A model generated the notes under the pieces. That model worked only from the letters and a program-made list of their open reading frames with translations, was not told the DNA's origin and ran no database searches. From positions 1-64,000 of the forward strand of contig NZ_JAKSYM010000208.1 in NCBI RefSeq assembly GCF_022829545.1: DNA of 64,000 nucleotides, read 5' to 3'. The stretch's first letter is position 1, and each line of letters opens with the position of its first letter. The translations under genes and the position numbers were made by a program. The DNA comes from Methylobacterium sp. J-030. GTDB lineage: Bacteria > Pseudomonadota > Alphaproteobacteria > Rhizobiales > Beijerinckiaceae. Below, in pieces: positions 55,798 to 63,290 of the stretch.

Positions 55798-56733
55798 ATG
55801 ATCGACCGCCTGGCCACCACTCTCGGCATTCCCCTCCCCTGGCTCGACCGGGCCGGGCGCCTGTCCTGGCTGAAGCTCGCGGTGTTCGCAGGCTGCATCG
55901 CGCCGGCGCTCTACCTCGCCGCCGCCTACCGGCTCGACGCGCTCGGCGCCAAGCCGATCACCGCGCTGATCCATGCCACCGGCGAGTGGACGGTGCGCTT
56001 CCTGCTCTTCTCCCTGGCGATCTCACCGCTGCGCCGCATCGCCGACTGGCCGAAGGTGATCGGCGTCCGGCGCATGCTCGGCATCACCGTGATGGCCTAC
56101 GCGGTAGCGCATCTCACCCTCTACGCGGTCGATCAGAACCTGATCCTCACGAAAGTCGTCTTGGAGATCGCGCTCCGGCTCTACCTGACGATCGGGTTCG
56201 TGGCGCTGATCGGCCTGATCGCCTTGGGCCTGACCTCGACCGATGCGGCGGTGCGCAACCTGGGCCCGAACTGGCACCGGCTGCACCGGCTCGTCTACAC
56301 GATCGCGGTGCTGGCGCTGGTCCATTACTTCCTGCAGTCGAAGATCGACGTCACCGATCCGGTCTTCTCCGCCGGGCTGTTCCTGCTGCTGATGGGCTGG
56401 CGGGTGATGCGGCGGTTCAAGTGGCCGGAGCGGCCGTGGTCGCTCCTGCTTCTGGCGATCCTGGCCGGCCTCGCCACCGCGGGGCTGGAGGCGGCGTGGT
56501 ACGGGCTCGCGAGCGGCGTCCCGGCCAGTCTCGTGCTCGCCGCCAACCTGGATTTCTCGGGTCCGATCCGGCCGGCCTGGTGGGTGCTGGCGATCGGCCT
56601 GTCCCTGCCCGCGATGGCGCTCGTGCGCGGGCCGCGGTCGGCGAGCCGGCCCACGGGTGGACGGATGGTCTCCCCGACCCGGCGACCGCCGCCTCAGGAA
56701 GCCTTGCCGGAACCCTTGTCGCCGCGGGCCTGA
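55798..56733 (+). CDS. msrQ: MsrQ-like heme-binding membrane protein
   Basis: A 311-residue ferric-reductase-like membrane protein. The MsrQ segments ATGEWTVRFLLFSLAISPLR and RRMLGITVMAYAVAHLTLY, then WHRLHRLVYTIAVLALVHYF, supply the heme-ligand histidines in its transmembrane helices. MsrQ passes electrons from the quinone pool to MsrP, which repairs oxidised methionine in the periplasm. The protein is about 100 residues longer than E. coli MsrQ, with extra C-terminal helices and a Pro-rich tail. No msrP lies in this window. Confidence 0.82.
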   Translation: MIDRLATTLGIPLPWLDRAGRLSWLKLAVFAGCIAPALYLAAAYRLDALGAKPITALIHATGEWTVRFLLFSLAISPLRRIADWPKVIGVRRMLGITVMAYAVAHLTLYAVDQNLILTKVVLEIALRLYLTIGFVALIGLIALGLTSTDAAVRNLGPNWHRLHRLVYTIAVLALVHYFLQSKIDVTDPVFSAGLFLLLMGWRVMRRFKWPERPWSLLLLAILAGLATAGLEAAWYGLASGVPASLVLAANLDFSGPIRPAWWVLAIGLSLPAMALVRGPRSASRPTGGRMVSPTRRPPPQEALPEPLSPRA

Positions 56734-56800
56734 TGCCGCAGAACCCGCGGCCGGTCCCCGCCATCGACGGTCGGGGCCGCAGCGGAGTGTTCAGGACGCC

Positions 56801-57193
56801 ATGCGCGGCACCCTTCTCCTCATCGCGAGCCTGCTGATGCCCGTCGCCGCCCAGGCGGCCCCGACTGCGGCACCGCCGGCCTCGGCCGCGAAGCCGAAAG
56901 CCGCGCCTCCGGCGGCACCCGCACCGGCGGTCGTGCGTTGCACGCCGCCCGAGCCGCCGCCGGCCTCGGCGCGCCCGGCGAAGCCCGCGCTTCCGGACAA
57001 GCCCGCCTGCCTCGACACCAAGGAAGGCTGCCCCGGCTGGGAGGCTTACAGCTACAACGACGCGATCAAGGCCTACAACCTGCAAGCGCAGGCCTTCCGG
57101 CCGATCGCCGAGGCCTACCTGCAGAAGCTCAACGCCTACGTGAAGGCGAGCGGCGAGTACGCGCAGTGCGAAGTGAACGCGATGCAGAAATAG
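56801..57193 (+). CDS. Small exported protein of unknown function
   Basis: A 130-residue protein with a signal peptide (MRGTLLLIASLLMPVAAQA), then a Pro/Ala-rich linker and a small C-terminal domain with four cysteines in all (RCTPPEP, ACLDTKEGC and QCEVNAMQK). The helix from NDAIKAYNLQAQAFRPIAEA is conserved-looking. The function is unknown. Confidence 0.7.
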   Translation: MRGTLLLIASLLMPVAAQAAPTAAPPASAAKPKAAPPAAPAPAVVRCTPPEPPPASARPAKPALPDKPACLDTKEGCPGWEAYSYNDAIKAYNLQAQAFRPIAEAYLQKLNAYVKASGEYAQCEVNAMQK

Positions 57194-57304
57194 CCGGCTG
57201 AACGGCGGCCAACACGTTACCCGGGGGATGGTTCAGACCCCTTGGCGCAACCTCCGGCGATGATGGCCGCGATCCCCGCGCGCCCGATCACGCCGAGGCC
57301 AACC

Positions 57305-57694
57305 GTGCCTGCCCGTCGTTTCCCCATCCGCACCGGGCTCGTCGCCCTGCTGTTCGCCGCCGGCCCAGCGCTGGCCGCCGATTTCGACGGCCCTTACCCG
57401 CCGCCCCACGGCTACGGTGGTCCGCCCCAGGAGGAGCTTGACCACCGGCCCCCGCCTCCGCCTCCGCGGCCCGAACCGGAGTTCCACCGGCCGCGCTTCA
57501 CCGCGGCCCCGCCCGAGTCGTGCCGGGAATTCGTCAGGCGCCGGTTCGATCCGGACGGCGCGCCGGTCGTGCGCCGGGTGCGGGTCTGCGACGAGCCGGG
57601 TTTCGACCGCGGCCCGCCCCCGCCGCCTCCGCCCCCGGAGGACGTCCCGCCCCGCCGCTGGGGCGGGCCCCGCTGGGACGGCCCGCGCTGGTAG
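57305..57694 (+). CDS. Proline-rich exported protein
   Basis: A 129-residue protein of unknown function. A GTG at 57305, 6 bp after GAGG, gives the signal peptide VPARRFPIRTGLVALLFAAG then PALA. ATG codons at 57260 and 57263 are alternative starts. The mature part has Pro/Arg-rich runs (up to eight prolines) around a small core with two cysteines (ESCREFVRRRFDP and RRVRVCDEPG). No family is recognised. Confidence 0.55.
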   Translation: MPARRFPIRTGLVALLFAAGPALAADFDGPYPPPHGYGGPPQEELDHRPPPPPPRPEPEFHRPRFTAAPPESCREFVRRRFDPDGAPVVRRVRVCDEPGFDRGPPPPPPPPEDVPPRRWGGPRWDGPRW

Positions 57695-57710
57695 GGCGCG
57701 CCGATCCCGC

Positions 57711-57887
57711 TCAGATGCGGGCGGGTGCCTTCTTGAGTGCGGTCGCAAAAGCCTTGAGCTGGCGGTTCAGGTCCGCCAGCTCGTTCAGCGCGATGGTCTT
57801 GTGACCGTCGCGGACCGCACGCTCGATATCCTCGACCTGCGCGGCGACGAGACGGCGGATGGCGTCGGCAACATGGTGTCGGTTCAT
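57711..57887 (-). CDS. Small protein of 58 residues, unknown function
   Basis: An ATG at 57887 opens a 58-residue frame, MNRHHVADAIRRLVAAQVED continuing to KKAPARI and a TGA. It is Ala/Arg/Leu-rich and almost entirely helical in pattern. It sits in the gap after the proline-rich gene and on the opposite strand. No homologue is recognised; the regular heptad-like hydrophobic spacing suggests a real peptide. Confidence 0.5.
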   Translation of the reverse strand: MNRHHVADAIRRLVAAQVEDIERAVRDGHKTIALNELADLNRQLKAFATALKKAPARI

Positions 57888-58033
57888 CGGTTCGAGCGTC
57901 TCGTGCGAGCGTCCTGGCGGGCCTCAACGGACGGCCGGAATACAGCCGTCGACACGATTCGGTGATAGGTCGGTAGGCTTAACCGTTGGTGTCCGCCCGG
58001 GGCCTGCGCACATCCGATCACAGGATTCCGGAC

Positions 58034-58429
58034 CTACCGGCGGCCCCGCATCTCCGCACGCCGCATCGGCATCGCGTCGATGGTGGAAAACAGCCGCTGG
58101 GGCGGGATCGGCGTCGCGGCGGTGAGCTTGGCGCCGCCGTCCTTGCCGACCAGGACGGCCCGAAAACTGTCGGCCGGCAGCCCGAGCGCGGCGCGCAGGG
58201 CCCGCGCCCCGGTGCCGGAGCCGATCGCCTCCAGCACCACGAGATCGCGCTCGGCGACACCGTCGCGGACCGGCCCCAGGGCGGCGCGCTGGGCTCTCAA
58301 CTGGGCGTCCGCGGCGTTGGGTGCCGACAGGACCAGCACCCGGGCGCGATCCCGGTAGGTGTCGAGGGGCGCCGCGGAGGCGGTCGCAGTCAGGGCCGCC
58401 AATCCGAGGCCGAGTGCCGTCCCGCGCAT
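58034..58429 (-). CDS. DUF4174 domain protein, exported
   Basis: A 131-residue protein. The signal peptide MRGTALGLGLAALTATASAA is followed by a thioredoxin-like-fold DUF4174 domain (RVLVLSAPNAADAQLRAQRA, then RDLVVLEAIGSG, FRAVLVGKDGGAKL and LFSTIDAMPMRRAEM). GGAGGGG precedes the ATG at 58429. The function is unknown. Confidence 0.8.
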   Translation of the reverse strand: MRGTALGLGLAALTATASAAPLDTYRDRARVLVLSAPNAADAQLRAQRAALGPVRDGVAERDLVVLEAIGSGTGARALRAALGLPADSFRAVLVGKDGGAKLTAATPIPPQRLFSTIDAMPMRRAEMRGRR

Positions 58430-58552
58430 ATCACCCCTCCGAATATGAGACGGGACAACGCGCGATCCGCCCCGGAGATCGCCCGACGCCTTTGCGGGTG
58501 CCGGCCGGCGCCCCAGATCGGAGCGGGCAGCCAGTGTCCAGGAGTTTCTGCC

Positions 58553-59569
58553 ATGACCGCCATGAACCGACGCATCGTCCTGGCCTCGCGCCCCCACGGC
58601 GAGCCGAGGCCCGAGAATTTTCGCCTCGAGGCGGTGCCGGTGCCGCAGCCCGGCCCGGGCCAGGTTCTGCTGCGCACCCGCTGGCTGTCCCTCGACCCCT
58701 ACATGCGCGGCCGGATGAGCGACGCGAAATCCTACGCGGCGCCGGTGGAGATCGGCGCGCCGATCACCGCCGAGACGGTGGGCGAGGTCGTGGCCTCGAA
58801 CCATCCGGATTACGCCCTGGGCGACCTTCTCACCGCCTTCGCGGGCTGGCAGGAGTATTTCGTCACGGACGGCAAGGGCTCGCGCCGGGTCGATCCTGCC
58901 GCCGCGCCGCCCTCGACGGCGCTCGGCGTGCTCGGGATGCCGGGCATGACCGCCTATACCGGCCTCCTCAACATCGGTCGTCCCAAGGCCGGTGAGACCG
59001 TGGTGGTCGCCGCCGCCGCGGGTCCGGTCGGCTCGCTCGTCGGGCAGATCGCCAAGCTGAAGGGCGCCCGCGCCGTCGGGATCGCGGGCGGCCCGGACAA
59101 GTGCCGCTACCTCACCGAGGAACTCGGCTTCGACGCCGCCGTCGATCACCGCGGCCACGACCTGCCGGGGGCGCTGGAGGCCGCCTGCCCCAACGGCATC
59201 GACGTCTATTTCGAGAATGTCGGCGGCGCGGTCTTCGCCGCGGTGATGCCGCTGCTCAATCCCTTCGCGCGGATCCCGGTCTGCGGACTCGTCTCGGCCT
59301 ACAACGCCACCGAGGTCCCGCAGGGGCCCGACCGGCTGCCGGGCCTGATGCGCGCTGTCCTGACCAACCGCCTGCACATCCAGGGCTTCATCGTCTGGGA
59401 TTTTGCCGATCAGGCCAAAACCTTCCGCGAGGAGGTCGGCGGCTGGGTCCGTGAGGGGCGCGTGCGCTACCGGGAGGACGTGGTCGAGGGCCTGGAGAAG
59501 GCGCCGGAGGCGTTCATCGGCCTGTTGAAAGGCCGCAATTTCGGTAAGCTGGTCGTGCGCGTCTCCTGA
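58553..59569 (+). CDS. NADP-dependent medium-chain oxidoreductase (zinc-free)
   Basis: A 338-residue enzyme of the leukotriene-B4 dehydrogenase/curcumin-reductase group. SLDPYMRGRMSDAKSYA is the family N-terminal motif. The Rossmann signature AAAGPVGSLVGQIAKLKGAR and VDVYFENVGG-type core (here IDVYFENVGGAVF) follow. These enzymes reduce alpha,beta-unsaturated carbonyls with NADPH. AGGAGT lies 8 bp before the ATG at 58553. Confidence 0.93.
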   Translation: MTAMNRRIVLASRPHGEPRPENFRLEAVPVPQPGPGQVLLRTRWLSLDPYMRGRMSDAKSYAAPVEIGAPITAETVGEVVASNHPDYALGDLLTAFAGWQEYFVTDGKGSRRVDPAAAPPSTALGVLGMPGMTAYTGLLNIGRPKAGETVVVAAAAGPVGSLVGQIAKLKGARAVGIAGGPDKCRYLTEELGFDAAVDHRGHDLPGALEAACPNGIDVYFENVGGAVFAAVMPLLNPFARIPVCGLVSAYNATEVPQGPDRLPGLMRAVLTNRLHIQGFIVWDFADQAKTFREEVGGWVREGRVRYREDVVEGLEKAPEAFIGLLKGRNFGKLVVRVS

Positions 59570-59590
59570 CGGCGGCTTGCTGCCTTATCA

Positions 59591-59605
59591 GAACAGATAT
59601 AGAAC
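59591..59605 (+). promoter_or_regulatory. LexA (SOS) box upstream of ssb
   Basis: GAACAGATATAGAAC is an exact GAAC-N7-GAAC, the alphaproteobacterial LexA box (GTTC-N7-GTTC read on the other strand). It is 133 bp before the ssb start codon and 22 bp after the stop of the preceding gene. Confidence 0.75.
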
Positions 59606-59737
59606 ATAGAGATCCGGAAGCACTGCGGAAAGCGGGCACAAGCCCCCGCCGCAGGTTGCTGCCCCGGAGGCCCGGGCGCATGGTTCGCGCGCCGCCGGGC
59701 TGGTGCCCTGTGAGATCCGTACGGTGAGGAGAGAGCG

Positions 59738-60298
59738 ATGGCGGGCAGCGTCAACAAGGTGATTCTGGTAGGCAATCTCGGCCGCGACCCGGAGATGCGC
59801 CGCCTCGGCTCGGGCGACCCGGTGTGCAACCTGCGGATCGCCACGTCCGAGTCGTGGAAGGACAAGGCCAGCGGCGAGCGCAAGGAGAAGACCGAGTGGC
59901 ACTCGGTCGTGATCTACAACGACAACCTCGCCCGCGTCGCCGAGCAGTACCTGCGCAAGGGCTCGAAGGTCTACATCGAGGGCCAGCTCCAGACCCGGAA
60001 GTGGACCGACAATTCCGGCGTCGAGAAATACACGACCGAGGTGGTTCTCCAGCGCTTCCGCGGCGAGATGACGATCCTCGACGGGCGCGGCGGCGGTGGC
60101 GGCGACTTCGCCGGCGAGGACGAGGGCGGCGGCCAGATCAGCCGCGGCGGCGATTCCGGCGGCGGTCGGGGCGGCGACCGGGGTAGTGATTTCGGCGGCG
60201 GACGTGCGCAGGGCGGCGAGCGCCGTCCGGCCCCGGCCTCCTCGGGCGGCGGCGGTGGCAGCCGCGGCTACGACCTCGACGACGATATTCCGTTCTAG
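59738..60298 (+). CDS. ssb: Single-stranded DNA-binding protein
   Basis: A 186-residue SSB. The OB fold runs from [20 protein letters not shown] through [20 protein letters not shown] to [15 protein letters not shown] Gly-rich linker and the acidic tip DLDDDIPF follow, which binds repair and replication partners. An intrinsic terminator lies 18 bp after the stop, and a LexA box upstream suggests SOS induction. Confidence 0.97.
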   Translation: MAGSVNKVILVGNLGRDPEMRRLGSGDPVCNLRIATSESWKDKASGERKEKTEWHSVVIYNDNLARVAEQYLRKGSKVYIEGQLQTRKWTDNSGVEKYTTEVVLQRFRGEMTILDGRGGGGGDFAGEDEGGGQISRGGDSGGGRGGDRGSDFGGGRAQGGERRPAPASSGGGGGSRGYDLDDDIPF

Positions 60299-60315
60299 GC
60301 CGATAGCCGGCCCAC

Positions 60316-60347
60316 GGCCCGCCGCCCCGCGCGGCGGGCCTTTTTTT
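60316..60347 (+). terminator. Intrinsic terminator of ssb
   Basis: A 10-bp stem ggcccgccgc / gcggcgggcc with a 5-nt loop, followed by seven T residues. It may also serve the convergent SDR gene, but its T-run is only on the plus strand. Confidence 0.9.
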
Positions 60348-60377
60348 CGGGGACGTCCGATCGTGCCCGGACCGGGC

Positions 60378-61256
60378 TCAGAGCATCGGTATGCCGCCCG
60401 TGACCGGCACCAGGGCACCCGACATGTAGCTGCCCTCCCGCGAAGCCAGAAGGACGTAGGCCGGGGCGAGTTCCGCGGGCTGCCCGGCGCGGCCGAGGGG
60501 CGTCTGCGCACCGAGCTGTTCGATCTGCTCCGGGCTCTTCACGATCGGCTGGATCGGGGTCCAGACCGGCCCGGGGGCGACGCAGTTCACCCGGATGCCC
60601 TTCGGGGCGAGCAGGTTCGACAGGCCGATCGTGAGGCTCGCGATGGCGCCCTTGGTGGCCGCGTAGATCAGCATGCTGGGATCGGCGACCTTGGCCTGCA
60701 CGCTCGTGCTGTTCACGATCGCCCCGCCGGGCTTCATGTGCGGTGCCGCCGCCTGGGCGAGGTAGTACATCGCGAACACGTTGGCCCGGAACGAGCCCTC
60801 GATGTCGTGGGCCTTGAGGTCGTCGAGACCTTCGTTCACCACCTGCGCGGCGGCGTTGTTCACGAGGATGTCGAGCCGGCCGAAGGTCTCGACGGTGCGG
60901 ACCACGAGGTCCCGGCAATGGGCCTCGTCGCGGATGTCACCCGGCAACAGGAGGCAGCGGCGCCCGGCCTTCTCGACCCACGCCTTCGTGTCCTCGGCGT
61001 CCTCCTGCTCGACCGCCAGATAGGAGATCGCCACGTCGGCACCCTCGCGGGCATAGGCGATCGCCACAGCCCGGCCGATGCCGGAATCGCCGCCGGTGAT
61101 CAGTGCGGCCTGACCGGTGAGCAGGCCCTTGCCGACGTAGCTCTCCTCACCGTGGTCCGGGCGCGGCGTCATCTTCGTGGTCAGACCCGGCTGGGGCTGT
61201 TGCTGGTCGCCCGGGAAGGGCGGGCGCGGGCCGGCCTCGCGCGGATCCTGAGTCAT
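60378..61256 (-). CDS. SDR family oxidoreductase
   Basis: A 292-residue short-chain dehydrogenase. The coenzyme motif is ITGGDSGIGRAVAIAYA, NNAAA is present, and the catalytic site has NSTSVQAK followed by the Tyr and Lys of YAATKGAIA. The N-terminal 45 residues (Pro/Gln-rich, then FPGDQQQPQPG) are typical of the stress-linked SDR group close to YhdG/glucose dehydrogenase-like proteins. The substrate is unknown. Confidence 0.92.
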   Translation of the reverse strand: MTQDPREAGPRPPFPGDQQQPQPGLTTKMTPRPDHGEESYVGKGLLTGQAALITGGDSGIGRAVAIAYAREGADVAISYLAVEQEDAEDTKAWVEKAGRRCLLLPGDIRDEAHCRDLVVRTVETFGRLDILVNNAAAQVVNEGLDDLKAHDIEGSFRANVFAMYYLAQAAAPHMKPGGAIVNSTSVQAKVADPSMLIYAATKGAIASLTIGLSNLLAPKGIRVNCVAPGPVWTPIQPIVKSPEQIEQLGAQTPLGRAGQPAELAPAYVLLASREGSYMSGALVPVTGGIPML

Positions 61257-61357
61257 GGTTGCAGCTCCTCGGCGGATGGGATCGGCTGGATCTAGGGCCG
61301 CCCGGAGCGAGGCGCCTGCGCCCGGCCGTCACAGCCGCACGCAGGTCGCTTGCCGAC

Positions 61358-61456
61358 TCAGAACGCCCGGCCGCGATTCGCGTGCGGCTTGCCGTAGCGA
61401 TTGCGGAGGAACGAAACGACTCGGGGAAGCAGGAAGGCGATCAGGATTTTGCGCAT
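61358..61456 (-). CDS. Small 32-residue peptide
   Basis: An ATG at 61456 with GAGGTGA upstream opens a 32-residue frame starting MRKILIAFLLPRVVSFLRNR and ending RGRAF. It has a hydrophobic N-terminal helix followed by a basic tail. The ribosome-binding site and the amphipathic pattern support a real membrane-associated peptide, but it is too short for firm support. Confidence 0.45.
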   Translation of the reverse strand: MRKILIAFLLPRVVSFLRNRYGKPHANRGRAF

Positions 61457-61530
61457 CGGGTCACCTCACGTCACGGGCTCGTGAGCGGGCAATGCCCCGG
61501 AGGAAGCGCGGTTCCGCCCGGCGCCCGGGA

Positions 61531-62340
61531 TCAGAGGTCCAGCGTCAATGTGACCGGCGCGTGGTCGGACGGGCGATCCCAGCCGCGGGCGTCGCGACAC
61601 ACCGCGACCTTCCGCACTGTCCCGGCGAGGTCGGGGGAGACCCAGAGATGATCGAGGCGCCGGCCCTTGTTGGCCGCCGACCAGTCGGGGGAGCGGTAGC
61701 TCCACCACGTGTAGATCTTCTCGGGCTCCGGGGTGAGATGACGCGCCGTGTCGATCCATCCGGCCTCCCCGCGCAGGATCTCCAGCGCCTCGGTCTCCAC
61801 CGGGGTGTGGCTCACCACGTCGAGGAGCTGCTTGTGGGACCAGACGTCGTGCTCCAGCGGCGCGACGTTGAGGTCGCCCATGAGGATCGCCGGGCCCGGG
61901 ACGCGCTTGCCGCCCCAGGCGCGCAGCTCGGTCAGGAAATCGAGCTTGTGCGCGAATTTCGGATTGAGATCACGGTCCGGCACGTCGCCGCCGGCCGGCA
62001 CGTAGAAATCGTGCAGCACGATTCCCGCCGCGGCACCGGCTTCCGGCCCCAGCACCGCCGAGATGTGGCGGGCATCCTGCCGGTCGCAGAAGCCCATCAC
62101 CGCGCGGGTGTGCAGGGGGAAGCGCGACAGGATCGCGACGCCGTTGTAGCCCTTCTGGCCGGCGAACATCACGTGCTCGTAGCCGGAACCCCGCAGCGCC
62201 TTCAGCGGGAAGGCGTCGTCCGGGCACTTGGTCTCCTGGAGGCAGAGCACGTCCGGACGGGATTCGGCGAGGAAGCGCAGCACGAGGTCGATGCGCAGGC
62301 GCACCGAGTTGATGTTCCAGGTGGTGACGGTGAGCTGCAC
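61531..62340 (-). CDS. xth: Exodeoxyribonuclease III
   Basis: A 269-residue AP endonuclease/exonuclease of the endonuclease-exonuclease-phosphatase fold. The N-terminal ITTWNINSVR-type motif (here TVTTWNINSVRLR), the metal Glu in CLQETKC, DLNVAPLEHDVW in the middle and the catalytic SDHAPV near the end are intact. It repairs abasic sites. Confidence 0.95.
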   Translation of the reverse strand: MQLTVTTWNINSVRLRIDLVLRFLAESRPDVLCLQETKCPDDAFPLKALRGSGYEHVMFAGQKGYNGVAILSRFPLHTRAVMGFCDRQDARHISAVLGPEAGAAAGIVLHDFYVPAGGDVPDRDLNPKFAHKLDFLTELRAWGGKRVPGPAILMGDLNVAPLEHDVWSHKQLLDVVSHTPVETEALEILRGEAGWIDTARHLTPEPEKIYTWWSYRSPDWSAANKGRRLDHLWVSPDLAGTVRKVAVCRDARGWDRPSDHAPVTLTLDL

Positions 62341-62499
62341 GGGCGGAGCCGGGGTTCGGACGGAGTTGCGCTCCGATAGCCCATTTCACGGTCCGCGACA
62401 GTCTGCACGCGGTCGTCGACGCGAAATGCCGTGCGCCCGCACCCGCCAGGGTTTATGTCCGTGATCCGCCCTGTCCCGGGCCCCTCGCCGAGGCCCTCG

Positions 62500-63231
62500 A
62501 TGGTACAGGTCCGCTCGCTCGCTTTCGCCGTCTATTGGGCCGCCTGGACGACCCTGTTCCTGGCACCGCTGGCGATTTTCCTCCTGTCGGGCTCCCCCGA
62601 GCGGCCGATCCGCCAAGCCACGCGCGTTTGGGCCCGCGGCATCCTGGTCGGCCTGCGGCGGATCGTCGGGCTGCGCTACGTCGAGGAGGGCCGCCAGCAC
62701 CTTCCGGTCGAGCCCTGCCTGATCGTGGCCAACCACCAATCGGCGTGGGAGACCCTGGCCTTCCTGGTGCTGGTGCCGGACGTGGCGATCGTCGCCAAGC
62801 GCGAGTTGCTGGCGATCCCGGTGGTCGGCTGGTTCCTGCGGCGCTCGCCGATGATCGTCATCGACCGCGGCAATGGCAGCCAGGCCTTGCGCACCATGAT
62901 CGACGAGGGCCGCGCGGCGATCGCGGCCGGACGATCGGTTCTCATCTTCCCCGAGGGCACCCGCGGCGATATCGGTGCACCGCTGCGCTTCAAGCGCGGC
63001 GTCGAACTGCTCTACGGCCGGCTCGGCCTGCCGGTGGTACCGGTGGCGGTGAATTCCGGGCTGTTCTGGCCGGGGGGCGCGGCGACCCGGGCCGGCACGG
63101 TCGTGGTGAGCTATCTCGCCGCCCTCGCCCCGAACCTGCCGGCCGCGGAATTCCTGCGCGGCACCGAAGGGGCGATCGACCGGGAACTCGACCGCTGGCG
63201 GGACACCGGCCTCAACGCAAAGGCCGCGTGA
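62500..63231 (+). CDS. 1-acyl-sn-glycerol-3-phosphate acyltransferase family protein
   Basis: A 243-residue PlsC-type acyltransferase making phosphatidic acid in the inner membrane. One N-terminal hydrophobic stretch (SLAFAVYWAAWTTLFLAPLA) precedes the acyl-acceptor box NHQSAWE (HX4E in place of the common HX4D) and the phosphate-binding FPEGTRG. The ATG at 62500 follows GAGG; upstream in-frame ATGs exist at 62431 and 62455. Confidence 0.88.
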   Translation: MVQVRSLAFAVYWAAWTTLFLAPLAIFLLSGSPERPIRQATRVWARGILVGLRRIVGLRYVEEGRQHLPVEPCLIVANHQSAWETLAFLVLVPDVAIVAKRELLAIPVVGWFLRRSPMIVIDRGNGSQALRTMIDEGRAAIAAGRSVLIFPEGTRGDIGAPLRFKRGVELLYGRLGLPVVPVAVNSGLFWPGGAATRAGTVVVSYLAALAPNLPAAEFLRGTEGAIDRELDRWRDTGLNAKAA

Positions 63232-63290
63232 CGGCGTCTTGCCGGCGCCGTCTGTGACCGCAACCGGCATCCGCTTCGGCGGAGGGCGCC

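Noticed and set aside
62354-62368. Possible LexA box (GTTC-N7-GTTG) upstream of xth
   Set aside because: One half-site base is wrong, unlike the exact site at ssb. Chance matches with one mismatch are expected at this GC content.
62728-62750. HX4E in place of HX4D in the acyltransferase
   Set aside because: NHQSAWE-type motifs are known in many proteobacterial PlsC proteins, so it is not a sign of a dead enzyme.
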